Shown: positions 33,509 to 42,607, counted from the stretch's first letter. The stretch: DNA of 45,729 nucleotides from Oscillospiraceae bacterium (GCA_003538135.1 DPOR01000004.1:34910-80638), one strand, 5' to 3'. Made by a program: numbers and translations. Notes: generated by a model from the sequence alone, not told the origin.

Positions 33509-34201
33509 TTATTTTGCGATCTCGCAGGTCTCTGCGTTGATTATATGCTGGAACACTGCGATGTGGGACGAGGAGATGAACTTGTCGATATGCATCGAGC
33601 CGAAGAACCAGTGCTTGTATTCGCATGCCGCGCCGAGCTCCTCGAAATATGTATTGAGTCCCGTCACGCGCACGGGCTCCTTGTCCTTGAGTTTCAAAAA
33701 TCCTTTGATTTTCATCGGCGGCTCGTGGGTGATGATGATATCGACCTTGTTGCCGAGCCTCTTTAAGTTGTTTGCGCCCTCGGTCAGCTCCGCCTCGGTG
33801 GGTATCTCGTCGCCCGACCAGGAGTTGAGATCAGAGCGGATATCTATATCCGGGCTCTCGCCGCCGCCCATGGCAAAGACGCTCACGCCGTCGAAGTCAT
33901 AGACCTGACCGCGCATGAGATGATAGAGGTTGCCCGTGATATGATGAACCTTGCCGCCCTTGAACTCGGAGACCTCATATTCCTTGAGCCTGCTGAAATT
34001 CTCGTGCGTGCCGTCGATAAAGCAGACATTGTATTTGAGCTTGCCTATCTTTTTGAGCAGCTTCTCCTCGTTCTTCGAGCCGTCCCAGATAAATCCGAAA
34101 TCGCCGCAGATGAAGAGCGTGTCGCCCTTTTTCAGTTTTTTGAGCGCGGATGAGGTGAACCGCTCGTAATCTCCGTGGGTGTCTCCCGTAACATAAAGCA
34201 T
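33509..34201 (-). CDS. Cytosolic metallophosphoesterase
   Basis: This 230-residue protein is a compact calcineurin-like phosphoesterase with no signal or anchor. Motifs are GDTHGD (6-11), CGDFGFIWDG (about 32-41), DGTHENF (about 64-70, in place of the usual GNHE), ITHEPP (about 157-162) and a C-terminal FGSMHID (about 206-212, in place of GHTH). Family members dephosphorylate proteins, nucleotides or phosphoesters. The slightly altered metal motifs fit a subgroup common in gut Firmicutes. The substrate is unknown. Confidence 0.87.
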   Translation of the reverse strand: MLYVTGDTHGDYERFTSSALKKLKKGDTLFICGDFGFIWDGSKNEEKLLKKIGKLKYNVCFIDGTHENFSRLKEYEVSEFKGGKVHHITGNLYHLMRGQVYDFDGVSVFAMGGGESPDIDIRSDLNSWSGDEIPTEAELTEGANNLKRLGNKVDIIITHEPPMKIKGFLKLKDKEPVRVTGLNTYFEELGAACEYKHWFFGSMHIDKFISSSHIAVFQHIINAETCEIAK

Positions 34202-34241
34202 GATTTTTAATCCCCCTGATAAACAAAATCCGTTTTATCAC

Positions 34242-34270
34242 TTTATTTTACAGCCTGAAACTGATATAAT
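34242..34270 (+). promoter_or_regulatory. Promoter of the dacA-like gene
   Basis: TTTATT (34242-34247) and TATAAT (34265-34270) are 17 bases apart, with TG placed as an extended -10. The start would be about 70 bases before the coding region. Confidence 0.6.
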
Positions 34271-34346
34271 CATTATAGCATAGCGTCAGGACAAAGCTAT
34301 CTTATATCGTTTATATATATAATACATCATTCGGCGGTGACTGTCT

Positions 34347-35759
34347 ATGAAAAAACTCATAAAAATTTTATTTTGTTTCATTCTTATCGTGTCTGTGCTC
34401 TCTTCTGCGCCTGCCTACGCCAATTATAACGCGGTATACGAGAAAAGTTTGACAGACAGCGGAGATAACCCGATATACGCGGGAATCTATCTGATGATAA
34501 ACCTCGACAACGACACGGTGATTTTCGAAAAGGATGCCGACAAGCAGACCGCACCCGCCTCGCTGACCAAGATAATGACGGCGACTGTCGTGCTCGAAAA
34601 CTGCAAGAACCTCGACGAGGAGGTCGAGGCGGACTACAGCACCATACACCTGCTCGACGGCACGGGAAGCTCGATGGTCGGCCTCGAGCCGGGCGAGAAA
34701 ATGAGCGTTAAAAACCTGCTCTACTGTATGCTCGTGCGAAGCGGAAACGACGCGGCAAACGTCCTTGCGATGCACATAGGCGGCTCGATGGAGGGCTTTG
34801 TCAAGATGATGAACGACAAGGCGGCGGCGCTCGGCTGCAAAAATACGCATTTCGCCAACGCACACGGACTCGACGACCCGAACCACTACACAACCGCGCG
34901 CGACCTGATGACAATAACAAGGCACGCGCTGACCCTGCCCTATTTTTCCGAGATAACCTCGACTACGATATATAAAGTCCCAGCCACGAACAAGAGCGAG
35001 TCGCGCATACTGCGCAACACCAACAACCTCATGAACAAGGCATATGCCGACTACTATTCGCCCTATGCCGTGGGCATAAAGACCGGCTCTACCGACAACG
35101 CCGGGCGCTGCGTCATATCAAAAGGCACGGGCAACGGCTACAACTACCTGTGCGTGGTAATGAACGCGCCGATGAAGAACATCGACGACGACGAGCCGCT
35201 TGAAAACTGCGCGTTTGTCGACTGCCGCAGAATGTTCAACTGGGTGTTTAATCATATCGAATTGAAGTCGATAGCGAGCCCGACTCAGATAATAACCGAA
35301 GTCCCATTGAAGCTCTCGTTCAGAACCGACCATATCTCGCTCGTCCCGGGCGAGGAGGTGCTGGCGCTTATCCCGACGGTGGCGGACGCGGGGAGCGTGC
35401 TCATCGAGCCCGTGCCGGAGACCGTGCCCAAGAGCGTTGACGCGCCCGTAAAAAGAGGGCAGGAGATATGCGAGGCTCGCGTACTCTATGCGGGCGAGGA
35501 GATAGCGCGGATAAAGCTCGTCGCCAATGAGGATGTGTCGAGAAACGTCCTGCTGTTTTTGGGCGCGATGATAAAAAAGACCGCCTCGAGCACCGTGTTT
35601 AAAATAATCGCATCAATAGCGGCGTTCCTGATAGTCGGCTATATCGCGCTGTTTGTTATCGAGAATTACAAACGCCGCCGGAGGCGCAAGCTGAAGCTTG
35701 TCAATCCCGGAGTTAAAGACAACGAATACACAGACAAAAAGAGAAAAAAGAAGAAATAA
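34347..35759 (+). CDS. D-alanyl-D-alanine carboxypeptidase, S11 family (DacA/PBP5-like)
   Basis: This 470-residue penicillin-binding protein has a signal peptide (about 1-25, cleavage after AYA). The S11 catalytic motifs are S72-x-x-K75 (SLTK), SGN (132-134) and KTGST (about 244-248). A C-terminal beta domain (about 320-405) follows. One membrane segment near 420-440 and a highly basic cytoplasmic tail end the protein, unlike the amphipathic helix of E. coli PBP5. It trims terminal D-Ala from stem peptides outside the membrane. The ribosome site (GGCGGTG) is weaker than those of neighbouring genes. The following gene starts 33 bases downstream. Confidence 0.93.
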   Translation: MKKLIKILFCFILIVSVLSSAPAYANYNAVYEKSLTDSGDNPIYAGIYLMINLDNDTVIFEKDADKQTAPASLTKIMTATVVLENCKNLDEEVEADYSTIHLLDGTGSSMVGLEPGEKMSVKNLLYCMLVRSGNDAANVLAMHIGGSMEGFVKMMNDKAAALGCKNTHFANAHGLDDPNHYTTARDLMTITRHALTLPYFSEITSTTIYKVPATNKSESRILRNTNNLMNKAYADYYSPYAVGIKTGSTDNAGRCVISKGTGNGYNYLCVVMNAPMKNIDDDEPLENCAFVDCRRMFNWVFNHIELKSIASPTQIITEVPLKLSFRTDHISLVPGEEVLALIPTVADAGSVLIEPVPETVPKSVDAPVKRGQEICEARVLYAGEEIARIKLVANEDVSRNVLLFLGAMIKKTASSTVFKIIASIAAFLIVGYIALFVIENYKRRRRRKLKLVNPGVKDNEYTDKKRKKKK

Positions 35760-35792
35760 TCCCGGGTTTGCAGAGCTGTAAGGAGGGAGGAC

Positions 35793-36899
35793 ATGAGCGA
35801 ACAGACCAAGAACAAGCCGAATACGGCGGGGATAGTTGTCAGCATAATATGCGTGCTTATTTTGATCGTCACGCTGGGGCTTTTCGCGAGAAACGTAATA
35901 AATACCGCCCGCGAGGACGAATCCCGCCGGCAGAGCGAAGCCGACGAGAGCCTGTACCGACACGATACGGCGGACGCCGAGCAATTGAGGCTCAGAGAAG
36001 CATTTGCCGCCGTCTGCAAAAAGCACAAGGTCAACGCGCAGCTTACGGTCAAATCAGTTATTCATGAGCCGTACAGCAACAAATACCGCTATGACGAAAC
36101 CGAGGACCCGATAAAATATGAAATTGAAGTATCGCTGAAATTAGACCCGCCCGAAAAAATAAAGGACTGGAAGAAGTTCTATTATTTTCTCGACGAGCTC
36201 GACGGCGTGAAGTCCGACTACCCGTTTATCTGTATCTCCCTGCACACATATTATGTCGGCGAGTATGTGACGGGGTCGGGCGAGGAGCATGAAATAAACT
36301 ACAGTGTCTACATCAGCAGACAAAACCTGATATCGGTCAATGACGGCAGAGAGGTTCACTTTCTCGGAATAAAAACCGACAAGGGGATAACCCCCGTCTC
36401 GGAGATTCTGCCGTATGAGGGAATGCCGGAGGAGCTGATAAATTCAACAAAGCTCGGCAAGGCGACCGCCGTCAACTATGACCCGCTCAAATATTCAAAG
36501 TTCTATGATCAGACAGTTGCCCGCCGCGAGGGGTATCATAAATATTATTGGAAGATTCCCTATTACGCAAAGCAGTCGGAGTATTCCGATTGGTTATATG
36601 CATATTATGCGGCAGAGACGAGAAACGGTGTCGTAGAATGGGTACGTCACTATCCCGAATATGAGACCGTACCGAAGAATCCGCCCGCCTCGGGCAGTCA
36701 GGGCTCATACCGTCCGTCCGGCCCGACCGGCTCATCCTCCGGCAGCCGCCCCGTGACCACGACGAAAAAGCCCCGCTGCGACGACCCGTACAAAGCCTGC
36801 GAATTCAACGACCCCGAGGATTTCTACGACTACTATCACGACGATTTCGAGGACTACGAGGAAGCGTACGACTACTACTACGATCATCAACACGACTGA
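35793..36899 (+). CDS. Membrane-anchored protein of unknown function with acidic/tyrosine-rich tail
   Basis: I do not recognise a named family for this 368-residue protein. It has a short cytosolic N-terminus, one membrane span (about 12-31) and an extracellular part with a mixed alpha/beta region (about 60-290). A Pro/Ser/Gly/Thr linker (about 295-325) leads to a tail of about 40 residues rich in Asp, Glu and Tyr (FYDYYHDDFEDYEEAYDYYY). The tail also has two cysteines at its start. It probably shares a transcript with the upstream S11 peptidase. AAGGAGGGAGG precedes the ATG. A metal- or wall-binding role for the tail is a guess. Confidence 0.75.
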   Translation: MSEQTKNKPNTAGIVVSIICVLILIVTLGLFARNVINTAREDESRRQSEADESLYRHDTADAEQLRLREAFAAVCKKHKVNAQLTVKSVIHEPYSNKYRYDETEDPIKYEIEVSLKLDPPEKIKDWKKFYYFLDELDGVKSDYPFICISLHTYYVGEYVTGSGEEHEINYSVYISRQNLISVNDGREVHFLGIKTDKGITPVSEILPYEGMPEELINSTKLGKATAVNYDPLKYSKFYDQTVARREGYHKYYWKIPYYAKQSEYSDWLYAYYAAETRNGVVEWVRHYPEYETVPKNPPASGSQGSYRPSGPTGSSSGSRPVTTTKKPRCDDPYKACEFNDPEDFYDYYHDDFEDYEEAYDYYYDHQHD

Positions 36900-36911
36900 T
36901 AAAATAAATAT

Positions 36912-36972
36912 AAAAGACAGCAGATCCCGCCCGCCGAGTTCTTTGGGAGGAATCCGCTGTCTTAATTTTTAT
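36912..36972. terminator. Bidirectional terminator between convergent genes
   Basis: Arms AAGACAGC and GCTGTCTT close a long imperfect hairpin; on the plus strand it is followed by AATTTTTAT and it separates the acidic-tail gene from the PepSY gene. Confidence 0.6.
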
Positions 36973-37002
36973 CTGTCCGGGGTCGTGAAAGAAGCTTTTT
37001 TA

Positions 37003-38052
37003 TCAGTCTCTCTCTTTTTCGAATGAGATGACCTTTCCGCTCTTTGCGTTAATCTTGTACTCGTACTCATAGCCGCCGCACTTGAAGTCTACATCGTAGT
37101 GCGCGGTGAGCGAATCGGTGTCAAGCTCTGCCTCGAGCTCGGTGACCTGCGCCTCGGTGAGTCCGGCGTGGGCGAGAGCCGCTTTCTTTGCGGCGTCGGC
37201 GGAGATGAACTTCGAGGTATCGACCTGCGGCTTCTTCTCCTCGCGCTCGCGCTCGTAACCGATTATTCTGCCGTTTTTCGCGTTGACCTCGACCTCGTAC
37301 TCATAGCCGCCCGAAACGAAATCTATATCGTAGTGGGGAATGCGGTCGTCGGTGTCAAGCTTTGTCTTTGTGAAGGTGACCTGCGACTCGTCAAGAGAGG
37401 CTCTCTTGAGCGCGGCGGCCTTTGCCTCTTCAACGGTGATGAACTTCGAGGTATCGACCTGCGGCTTTTTGTCCTCAAGCTCGCGGTCAAACTCGATTAT
37501 CGCACCGGTCTTGGCGTTTATCTCGAACTCGTACTCATAGCCGCCGTAAACGAACTCAATGTCGTAGTGGGGCACGCGGTCGTCGGTGTCGAGCTTCGCC
37601 TTTTTGAACGTGACCTGCGACTCATCGAGTGAGACTTTTCTGAGCGCTATCGCCTTTGCCTCGTCAATGCCGATATAGCCGGAGACGTCGGGCTGAGGGT
37701 CGGAGGGCTTCGAGGGGTCTGCGGGCTCGACCTCTTTTTTGAGGATTCGTCCGTCCGAGACCGCTATCTCGTAGTCATATTCCTTTTCCCCTGCGACAAA
37801 CTCGATGTCGTAGTGGGGCACGCGGTCGTCTGCGTCAAGCTTTGCCTCAGTGAATCTCGCGTCGGCTCTGGCGACACCCGCGTCGGCGACTGCGATGTCT
37901 ATTGCGCCGTCAAGGGTTATTCTTACTTCCTGCTGGGTCTGGCCGGAGTTGCCCGAGCCCGAATCGGGCTTATCCTGCGGCGGGGCAAATACAGAGAAGA
38001 TAGCCATAATAACTGTCATGAGCGCGACTCCGATTGATTTGAAAATACTCAT
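37003..38052 (-). CDS. Exported protein with four PepSY repeats
   Basis: This 349-residue protein has a signal peptide or anchor (about 5-24), a Gly/Ser/Gln linker and four PepSY-type domains at about 46-107, 124-197, 202-273 and 279-349. Each repeat has an Ala-rich helix (ITVEEAKAAALKRA type) followed by LDTDDRVPHYDIEFV and GGYEYEFEINAKTG beta strands. Repeats 2 and 3 are about 78 residues long and nearly identical, so the array expanded recently. PepSY domains often act as protease inhibitors or localisation modules at the cell surface; the role here is unknown. AAAGGA lies eight bases before the start. Confidence 0.9.
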   Translation of the reverse strand: MSIFKSIGVALMTVIMAIFSVFAPPQDKPDSGSGNSGQTQQEVRITLDGAIDIAVADAGVARADARFTEAKLDADDRVPHYDIEFVAGEKEYDYEIAVSDGRILKKEVEPADPSKPSDPQPDVSGYIGIDEAKAIALRKVSLDESQVTFKKAKLDTDDRVPHYDIEFVYGGYEYEFEINAKTGAIIEFDRELEDKKPQVDTSKFITVEEAKAAALKRASLDESQVTFTKTKLDTDDRIPHYDIDFVSGGYEYEVEVNAKNGRIIGYEREREEKKPQVDTSKFISADAAKKAALAHAGLTEAQVTELEAELDTDSLTAHYDVDFKCGGYEYEYKINAKSGKVISFEKERD

Positions 38053-38195
38053 ATTATCTGTCCTTTCTTATCGGGATCGTGTCCCTTATTGCACCTACAT
38101 GATAACCCGCGAAAATTAAAGAAAGATTAGAACGCGAAACTTTTTTGAAAAATTTTGCAGACCTGCGGAAAATCGCAGAACGCGGCTTATCGGGA

Positions 38196-38224
38196 TTGAA
38201 TTTACGGGACGAATGGTTTATAAT
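38196..38224 (+). promoter_or_regulatory. Promoter of the symporter-M20 peptidase operon
   Basis: TTGAAT (38196-38201) and TATAAT (38219-38224) are separated by 17 bases. It now reads through a broken gene before reaching the symporter. Confidence 0.75.
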
Positions 38225-38263
38225 GGTGTGACTTGACGGCTGATTTGAAAGACGGAGAATATT

Positions 38264-38540
38264 ATGTCGAAGATTGTCAACGAAGCAAGAATAAAGAATC
38301 CGGTCATAGTCAAAATCCGGGAGCTTTTGGAGCACCGCGCATTTTGGCTGTACCTTTTAACGGACGAGGCCGAGAAGAGAGGACTTGACCCCAAGGACTT
38401 CGCATCGGCGGCCGTAACGCGCTGCGGAATCTCTCAGGGTACGGCGCTGCTTTGACGCAAGACTTGAGCTGCCCAAGGCCATTGCCAAGGGCGACGATAT
38501 CTGTGCGTTGAGATATATAAAAAATGATGGAGACAGGTGA
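38264..38540 (+). pseudogene. Internally deleted L-2-amino-thiazoline-4-carboxylic acid (ATC) hydrolase-like gene
   Basis: The first 63 codons give a plausible N-terminus with the segment HRAFWLYLLTDEAEKRGLD and AAVTRCGIS, which resembles the start of ATC hydrolase-family proteins. The frame stops at 38453. Directly after, in another frame (38454-38540), 28 codons read DARLELPKAIAKGDDICALR and on to a stop, resembling the family's C-terminus. The middle of a protein of roughly 200 residues is missing, and the deletion also shifted the frame. The promoter and the downstream operon are intact. The family call rests on memory of motifs and is moderate. Confidence 0.6.
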
Positions 38541-38544
38541 AAAA

Positions 38545-39930
38545 ATGAAAAAAGTAAACACGTCGTTAATCGTAAGGCTGTGCCTTCCGCAATTTGCGGT
38601 GGGACTCTTTACAACAATGCTCAATAACTATCTTATTTATTTTTATCAGCCGTCCAAGGAGTCGGGAATCCCGAACCTTATCCCCCAGGGAAGAATCATT
38701 CTGGGAGTTCTCACGGTTATAGGCCTGATAAAAGCCGTCGGACATATTATAGACGCCGTCACAGACCCCCTTATAGCGGCGAGCTCCGACAAGAGCAAGA
38801 ACAAAAACGGCAGAAGAATACCCATGATGCAGAAGGCAGCTATCCCGTTCGGCCTCTGCGCTCTGCTGATGTTCTTCGTGCCGATGAATTCCGTAAGTAT
38901 GCTCAACGCAGTTTGGATCGCCGCGTTCATGTGGGGCTATTACTTCTTCTTCACTCTCTACATGATTCCGCACAACGCGCTCATCCCCGAGCTGATTCAA
39001 GACGGTCCGCTGAGAGTTAACGCATATACAATAAGCTCGTTTTTCTTCGTCACCGGAAGCGCGCTGGGCTATGTCAGCCCGCTTATCGTCAGCATGTTCA
39101 AGGGAGCGGGGCTGTCCACTCTCAATTCGTGGAGAATAACCTTTGCTTTCTATACGGTTATAGGCATAATCCTGCTGATGATTCCGGCGTTTACAATAAA
39201 AGAAAAGGACTATGTCCGCTCGGTGATTCCCACCGTTTCTTTGGGCGAGTCGCTTAAACACGCTTTTTCGAACAAGCATTTCAGAACAGTTACTTTGGGT
39301 CAGCTGCTTGAGAACACGGGCATGGCGTTCTTCCAGGCGTGCATTATGTACTATGTCACCTCCCTCATGGGACTTGCGGAGACTTATTCCGTGCTGATAC
39401 TCGCCATTTCCATTGCGGGCTCGCTGCTCATGTATCCCATGGTAAACAAGTTCGCGAAAAAAAGAGGCAAAAAGCTTCCCGTTATTTTGGGCTGCCTCGT
39501 GTTCTCCGCTGCCGAAATCGTGATATGCTTCAGCGATAAGATTCCGGGCAACAAGCTCGCCCTGGCCTGCGTGTTCGCGCTGTTTGTGTCATTCCCGTTT
39601 GCCGTGCTCAACGTGCTCCCCGGCGCGATGATGGCGGATATCATCCAGTATGACACCGTGACCTCCGGCGTAAACCAGGAGGGAATTTTCGGCGCGGCAA
39701 AGAGCTTTATCGTAAAAATGGGCAACTCCCTTGCGATAATGATAGTGCCCTCGCTCGTAGTCACGGGCGCCGTGGCGGGAGAAAACGTCGGCGTGCTCGG
39801 ACTCAAGCTTACCGCGGTAGTCGGCGGCGCGTTCTGCCTTCTCGCCATCTTGGTTTTCCTGCGCTATAAAGAAAAGGATGTCCTCACCACGATAGAAAAG
39901 GCAACAAAAGATAAAAAGGAGAATAGTTGA
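38545..39930 (+). CDS. Major facilitator, GPH-type cation symporter
   Basis: This 461-residue transporter has twelve hydrophobic segments. The first-half motif DAVTDPLIAASSDKSKNKNGRR (about 76-97) is the signature of glycoside-pentoside-hexuronide:cation symporters (MelB type). A central cytoplasmic loop around 215-240 separates the two halves. The substrate is not necessarily a sugar; next to an M20 peptidase and the remnant of an ATC-type amidohydrolase, a peptide or amino-acid derivative is possible (inference). The ATG at 38545 follows AGGTGA; an in-frame ATG at 38524 lies inside the pseudogene. Confidence 0.88.
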   Translation: MKKVNTSLIVRLCLPQFAVGLFTTMLNNYLIYFYQPSKESGIPNLIPQGRIILGVLTVIGLIKAVGHIIDAVTDPLIAASSDKSKNKNGRRIPMMQKAAIPFGLCALLMFFVPMNSVSMLNAVWIAAFMWGYYFFFTLYMIPHNALIPELIQDGPLRVNAYTISSFFFVTGSALGYVSPLIVSMFKGAGLSTLNSWRITFAFYTVIGIILLMIPAFTIKEKDYVRSVIPTVSLGESLKHAFSNKHFRTVTLGQLLENTGMAFFQACIMYYVTSLMGLAETYSVLILAISIAGSLLMYPMVNKFAKKRGKKLPVILGCLVFSAAEIVICFSDKIPGNKLALACVFALFVSFPFAVLNVLPGAMMADIIQYDTVTSGVNQEGIFGAAKSFIVKMGNSLAIMIVPSLVVTGAVAGENVGVLGLKLTAVVGGAFCLLAILVFLRYKEKDVLTTIEKATKDKKENS

Positions 39931-39940
39931 GGCGGTCGGT

Positions 39941-41266
39941 ATGAATATTTCAGCGGAAGAGAGAGCCCTGTATTACGGGGAGCGTCTTGCCGAAGTGATA
40001 AGATGCAAGACGGTATCGAAAAAAGACGGATTCGAAGCGGCTGAGTTTTTGAAGCTCAGAGAGGTTATCAAAAAGCTGTTTCCGTTAATGACGGAGAAGG
40101 CGGAGCTGAAGATACTCGGAGACGACGCTTATCTCTATAAAATAAAGGGCAGGGACGAGAGCCGAAACGTAATGGTCATGTCTCACCACGACGTGGTCGA
40201 TGCCACGGGAGATTGGCAGGAGGAGCCCTTCGCCGGAGTTATCAGGGACGGCAAGCTCTGGGGCAGAGGAACGGTTGACACAAAGACGCCCCTGTTCGCC
40301 GAGTTCTCGGCAATAGAGGAGCTGCTCGGGGAGGGCTTTGAGTTCCCCGTCAACACATATCTGTTTTCCTCCCACAACGAGGAATACGGCGGAGACGGCG
40401 CACTCCTCGCGCTCGATTACTTCAACGAGAACAACATAAAGTTCGAGTGGATAATGGACGAGGGCGGCGCGATAATAGATCCGCCCATGGCGGGAATAAG
40501 CAAGCGATGCGCCATGATGGCAGTCCATGAAAAGGGAAGATGCACGGCTCAGCTCACGGCGAGCAGCAAGCCCGGTCACGCGGGACTCGAGGGCGGGCAC
40601 AAGACGCCCGTTATGCGAATGGTCGCGTTTATGGCCGAGACAGACGAGAACCCGCCGTTTATCAGACGGCTTCACCCCGAGGTGAGGGGGATGTTCGAGG
40701 CTCTCGCCCCGCATATGTCGTTCCCAATGAAATTCGTGTTCTCAAATCTGTGGCTGTTCTCCGGCCTTTTGATAAAGCTCATGCCCAAGCTCAACGCCGC
40801 GGCGGGAGAGATGCTCGGAACGGGCTGCACCTTTAAAAAGCTCTCGACCGACGAGGACGGAAGCTGCAGAGGCGAGGCGTTCCTGCGCTGCATAAACGAT
40901 GCGGACTTTTCGAAGGATCTGGACGCGATGAGAGCGGCCGCCGAAAAATACGGCGTTGAAATCACGATAAAAGACTCCGACAACGAGTACTACAAGCCCT
41001 CATCACTTGACAGCGACGGGTATAAATACATAAAGAAAACCGTCGAAAAGGTAATTCCGTATGCTGTGGCAGCGCCCTTTATCCTGCCGGCGGGGACCGA
41101 CGCGAGAAGATTTGTCGGGCTCTCCGACGCGGTAATAAGATTCGCCCCCATTGATATAAACAAGCAGCAGTATGCGTCCGTACATGGGGAAAACGAAAAC
41201 ATAAGCATAGACAAAATCCCTCAGGCGGTAGATTTCTACAAGGAGCTTATAAGAAACTATAAGTAA
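39941..41266 (+). CDS. M20 family metallopeptidase
   Basis: This 441-residue cytosolic zinc peptidase has H83-x-D85-type metal motif SHHDVVD (81-87), the bridging aspartate in GRGTVDTKTP (108-117), the catalytic pair E147-E148 in HNEEYGG, the acidic ligand in MDEGG (about 173-177) and the last histidine in VHGENE (about 416-421). An inserted dimerisation domain spans about 195-330. It resembles carboxypeptidase S/PepV-like dipeptidases. The gene starts ten bases after the symporter, so imported peptides or conjugated amino acids are likely substrates (inference). Confidence 0.9.
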   Translation: MNISAEERALYYGERLAEVIRCKTVSKKDGFEAAEFLKLREVIKKLFPLMTEKAELKILGDDAYLYKIKGRDESRNVMVMSHHDVVDATGDWQEEPFAGVIRDGKLWGRGTVDTKTPLFAEFSAIEELLGEGFEFPVNTYLFSSHNEEYGGDGALLALDYFNENNIKFEWIMDEGGAIIDPPMAGISKRCAMMAVHEKGRCTAQLTASSKPGHAGLEGGHKTPVMRMVAFMAETDENPPFIRRLHPEVRGMFEALAPHMSFPMKFVFSNLWLFSGLLIKLMPKLNAAAGEMLGTGCTFKKLSTDEDGSCRGEAFLRCINDADFSKDLDAMRAAAEKYGVEITIKDSDNEYYKPSSLDSDGYKYIKKTVEKVIPYAVAAPFILPAGTDARRFVGLSDAVIRFAPIDINKQQYASVHGENENISIDKIPQAVDFYKELIRNYK

Positions 41267-41313
41267 AAACGCAAGGGGAAAGCAATTATTGCCCTGACAT
41301 TACAGATGTAAAA

Positions 41314-41350
41314 CAGCCGCAGCAGGCTTGGTACCCGCTGCGGCCGATTT
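41314..41350. terminator. Bidirectional terminator between M20 peptidase and aldo-keto reductase genes
   Basis: GCCGCAGC and GCTGCGGC arms with a loop of 13 bases are followed by CGATTTTATTT on the plus strand and TGTTTTAC on the minus strand. The two genes converge here. Confidence 0.7.
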
Positions 41351-41366
41351 TATTTAATATTCTTTT

Positions 41367-42485
41367 TTATTCTCCGCCCTCAAAGGTTTTTGCAACCTCC
41401 TTGAGCAGCTCGCGTATGGGCAGATGCTGAGGACACGAGTGCTCGCACTTTCCGCAGCCGATGCAGTCCGACGCTTTGCCGTGATTCTCGGTGTAGACCT
41501 CATAGTAGCAGTCCGAGTTCCAGTCGCGGCAGAGCTGCTTTGCGTTCATGCACGAGAACAGGTCAGGGATAAGGATATGCTCGGGGCAGCCGTCCGTGCA
41601 GTAGCGGCACGCGGTGCAGGGGATGGTGTGGGTCGCGCGTATAACGTCGCAGACCTCCGCTATCGCCCGTCTCTCCTCGTGGCTCAGGGGCTTAAAGTCC
41701 TTCATAAACGACAGGTTGTCGTTCATCTGCTCTAAGCTGCTCATGCCGGAGAGCACCATGAATACGCCGTCGAAATCCGCTGCGTAGCGTATCGCGTAGC
41801 TCGCCGGGCTGCCGCCGTGAAGAGCGTCGAATATAGCCTTGCCCTGCTCGGGAATGTCGGCGAGTTTTCCGCCCTTGACAGGCTCCATGACTATTACGGG
41901 CTTGTTGTGCTTGCGGCAGACCTCGTAGCACAGGCGCGCCTGAACGGCGGGGTCCTCGAAGTCGATGTAGTTGAGCTGGATCTGAACCGCCTCAATCTCC
42001 GGGTATTCGTTAAGCATCTCGTCGAGTACGTCGGCGGTGTCGTGGAACGAGAAGCCGACGTGCTTTACCTTGCCCTCTTTTTTCAGCTCGAACGCGTGCT
42101 CATAGGCGTGCAGCTTCTTGTATTTTTCAAATATCGACTTCGTCTGCGAGTGCAGGAGGTAGAAGTCGAAGTAGTCCACTCCGCAGCTCTCGAGCTGCTT
42201 TTCAAACAGCGGGCGTATCTCGTCCTCGCTGTTAAACAGCGAATCGGAGAGCTTGTCGGTGAGAATGAAGCTGTCGCGGGGATAGCGCTTTACGACGCAG
42301 TCGCGTATCGCCGTCTCGCCCTGACCGCCGATGTAGACGCGTGCGGTGTCGAAATAGTTGAAGCCCTGTGCCATGAACTCGTCAACCATCTTTGTGAATT
42401 CGGCGTAATCTACTTTTTCGCCGTCCATGGGCAGTCTCATGCAGCCGAAGCCGAAATTTTTCTTTACATCGGGGAATGTGCTCAT
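41367..42485 (-). CDS. Aldo/keto reductase with C-terminal 4Fe-4S ferredoxin domain
   Basis: This 372-residue oxidoreductase has an aldo-keto reductase barrel with D46, Y51 (FDTARVY), K78 and the histidine of LLHSQT as the catalytic set. The C-terminal 100 residues carry two cysteine clusters, CTACRYCTDGCP and CIGCGKCEHSCP, expected to bind one or two 4Fe-4S clusters. This fused form is common in anaerobes, where electrons may pass between ferredoxin and a carbonyl substrate; substrate unknown. The ATG at 42485 follows GGGAGGAG; a longer frame to 42536 covers the promoter and is not used. Confidence 0.92.
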   Translation of the reverse strand: MSTFPDVKKNFGFGCMRLPMDGEKVDYAEFTKMVDEFMAQGFNYFDTARVYIGGQGETAIRDCVVKRYPRDSFILTDKLSDSLFNSEDEIRPLFEKQLESCGVDYFDFYLLHSQTKSIFEKYKKLHAYEHAFELKKEGKVKHVGFSFHDTADVLDEMLNEYPEIEAVQIQLNYIDFEDPAVQARLCYEVCRKHNKPVIVMEPVKGGKLADIPEQGKAIFDALHGGSPASYAIRYAADFDGVFMVLSGMSSLEQMNDNLSFMKDFKPLSHEERRAIAEVCDVIRATHTIPCTACRYCTDGCPEHILIPDLFSCMNAKQLCRDWNSDCYYEVYTENHGKASDCIGCGKCEHSCPQHLPIRELLKEVAKTFEGGE

Positions 42486-42527
42486 TTTATGTCTCCTCCC
42501 GTGAACTAATTTTATCTCGTCAAATAT

Positions 42528-42556
42528 ATAATGCACTCTGCGGGGCGTGCAGTCAA
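42528..42556 (-). promoter_or_regulatory. Probable promoter of the aldo/keto reductase gene
   Basis: On the minus strand TTGACT (42551-42556) and CATTAT (42528-42533) are 17 bases apart, about 45 bases before the coding start. Confidence 0.55.
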
Positions 42557-42607
42557 GGGGTAAAAATCAAACTTTTTGTGAAGAAAACTCCCCTGCGGGA
42601 AAATATG

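Noticed and set aside
37040..37880. Regular repeats considered as a CRISPR array
   Set aside because: The repeats are coding, about 234 bases long, contiguous and encode PepSY domains; no spacer pattern exists.
38264..38455. A 63-codon frame as a separate small gene
   Set aside because: Its end is abrupt, and the adjoining frame resembles the C-terminus of the same kind of protein, so a deletion remnant explains it better.
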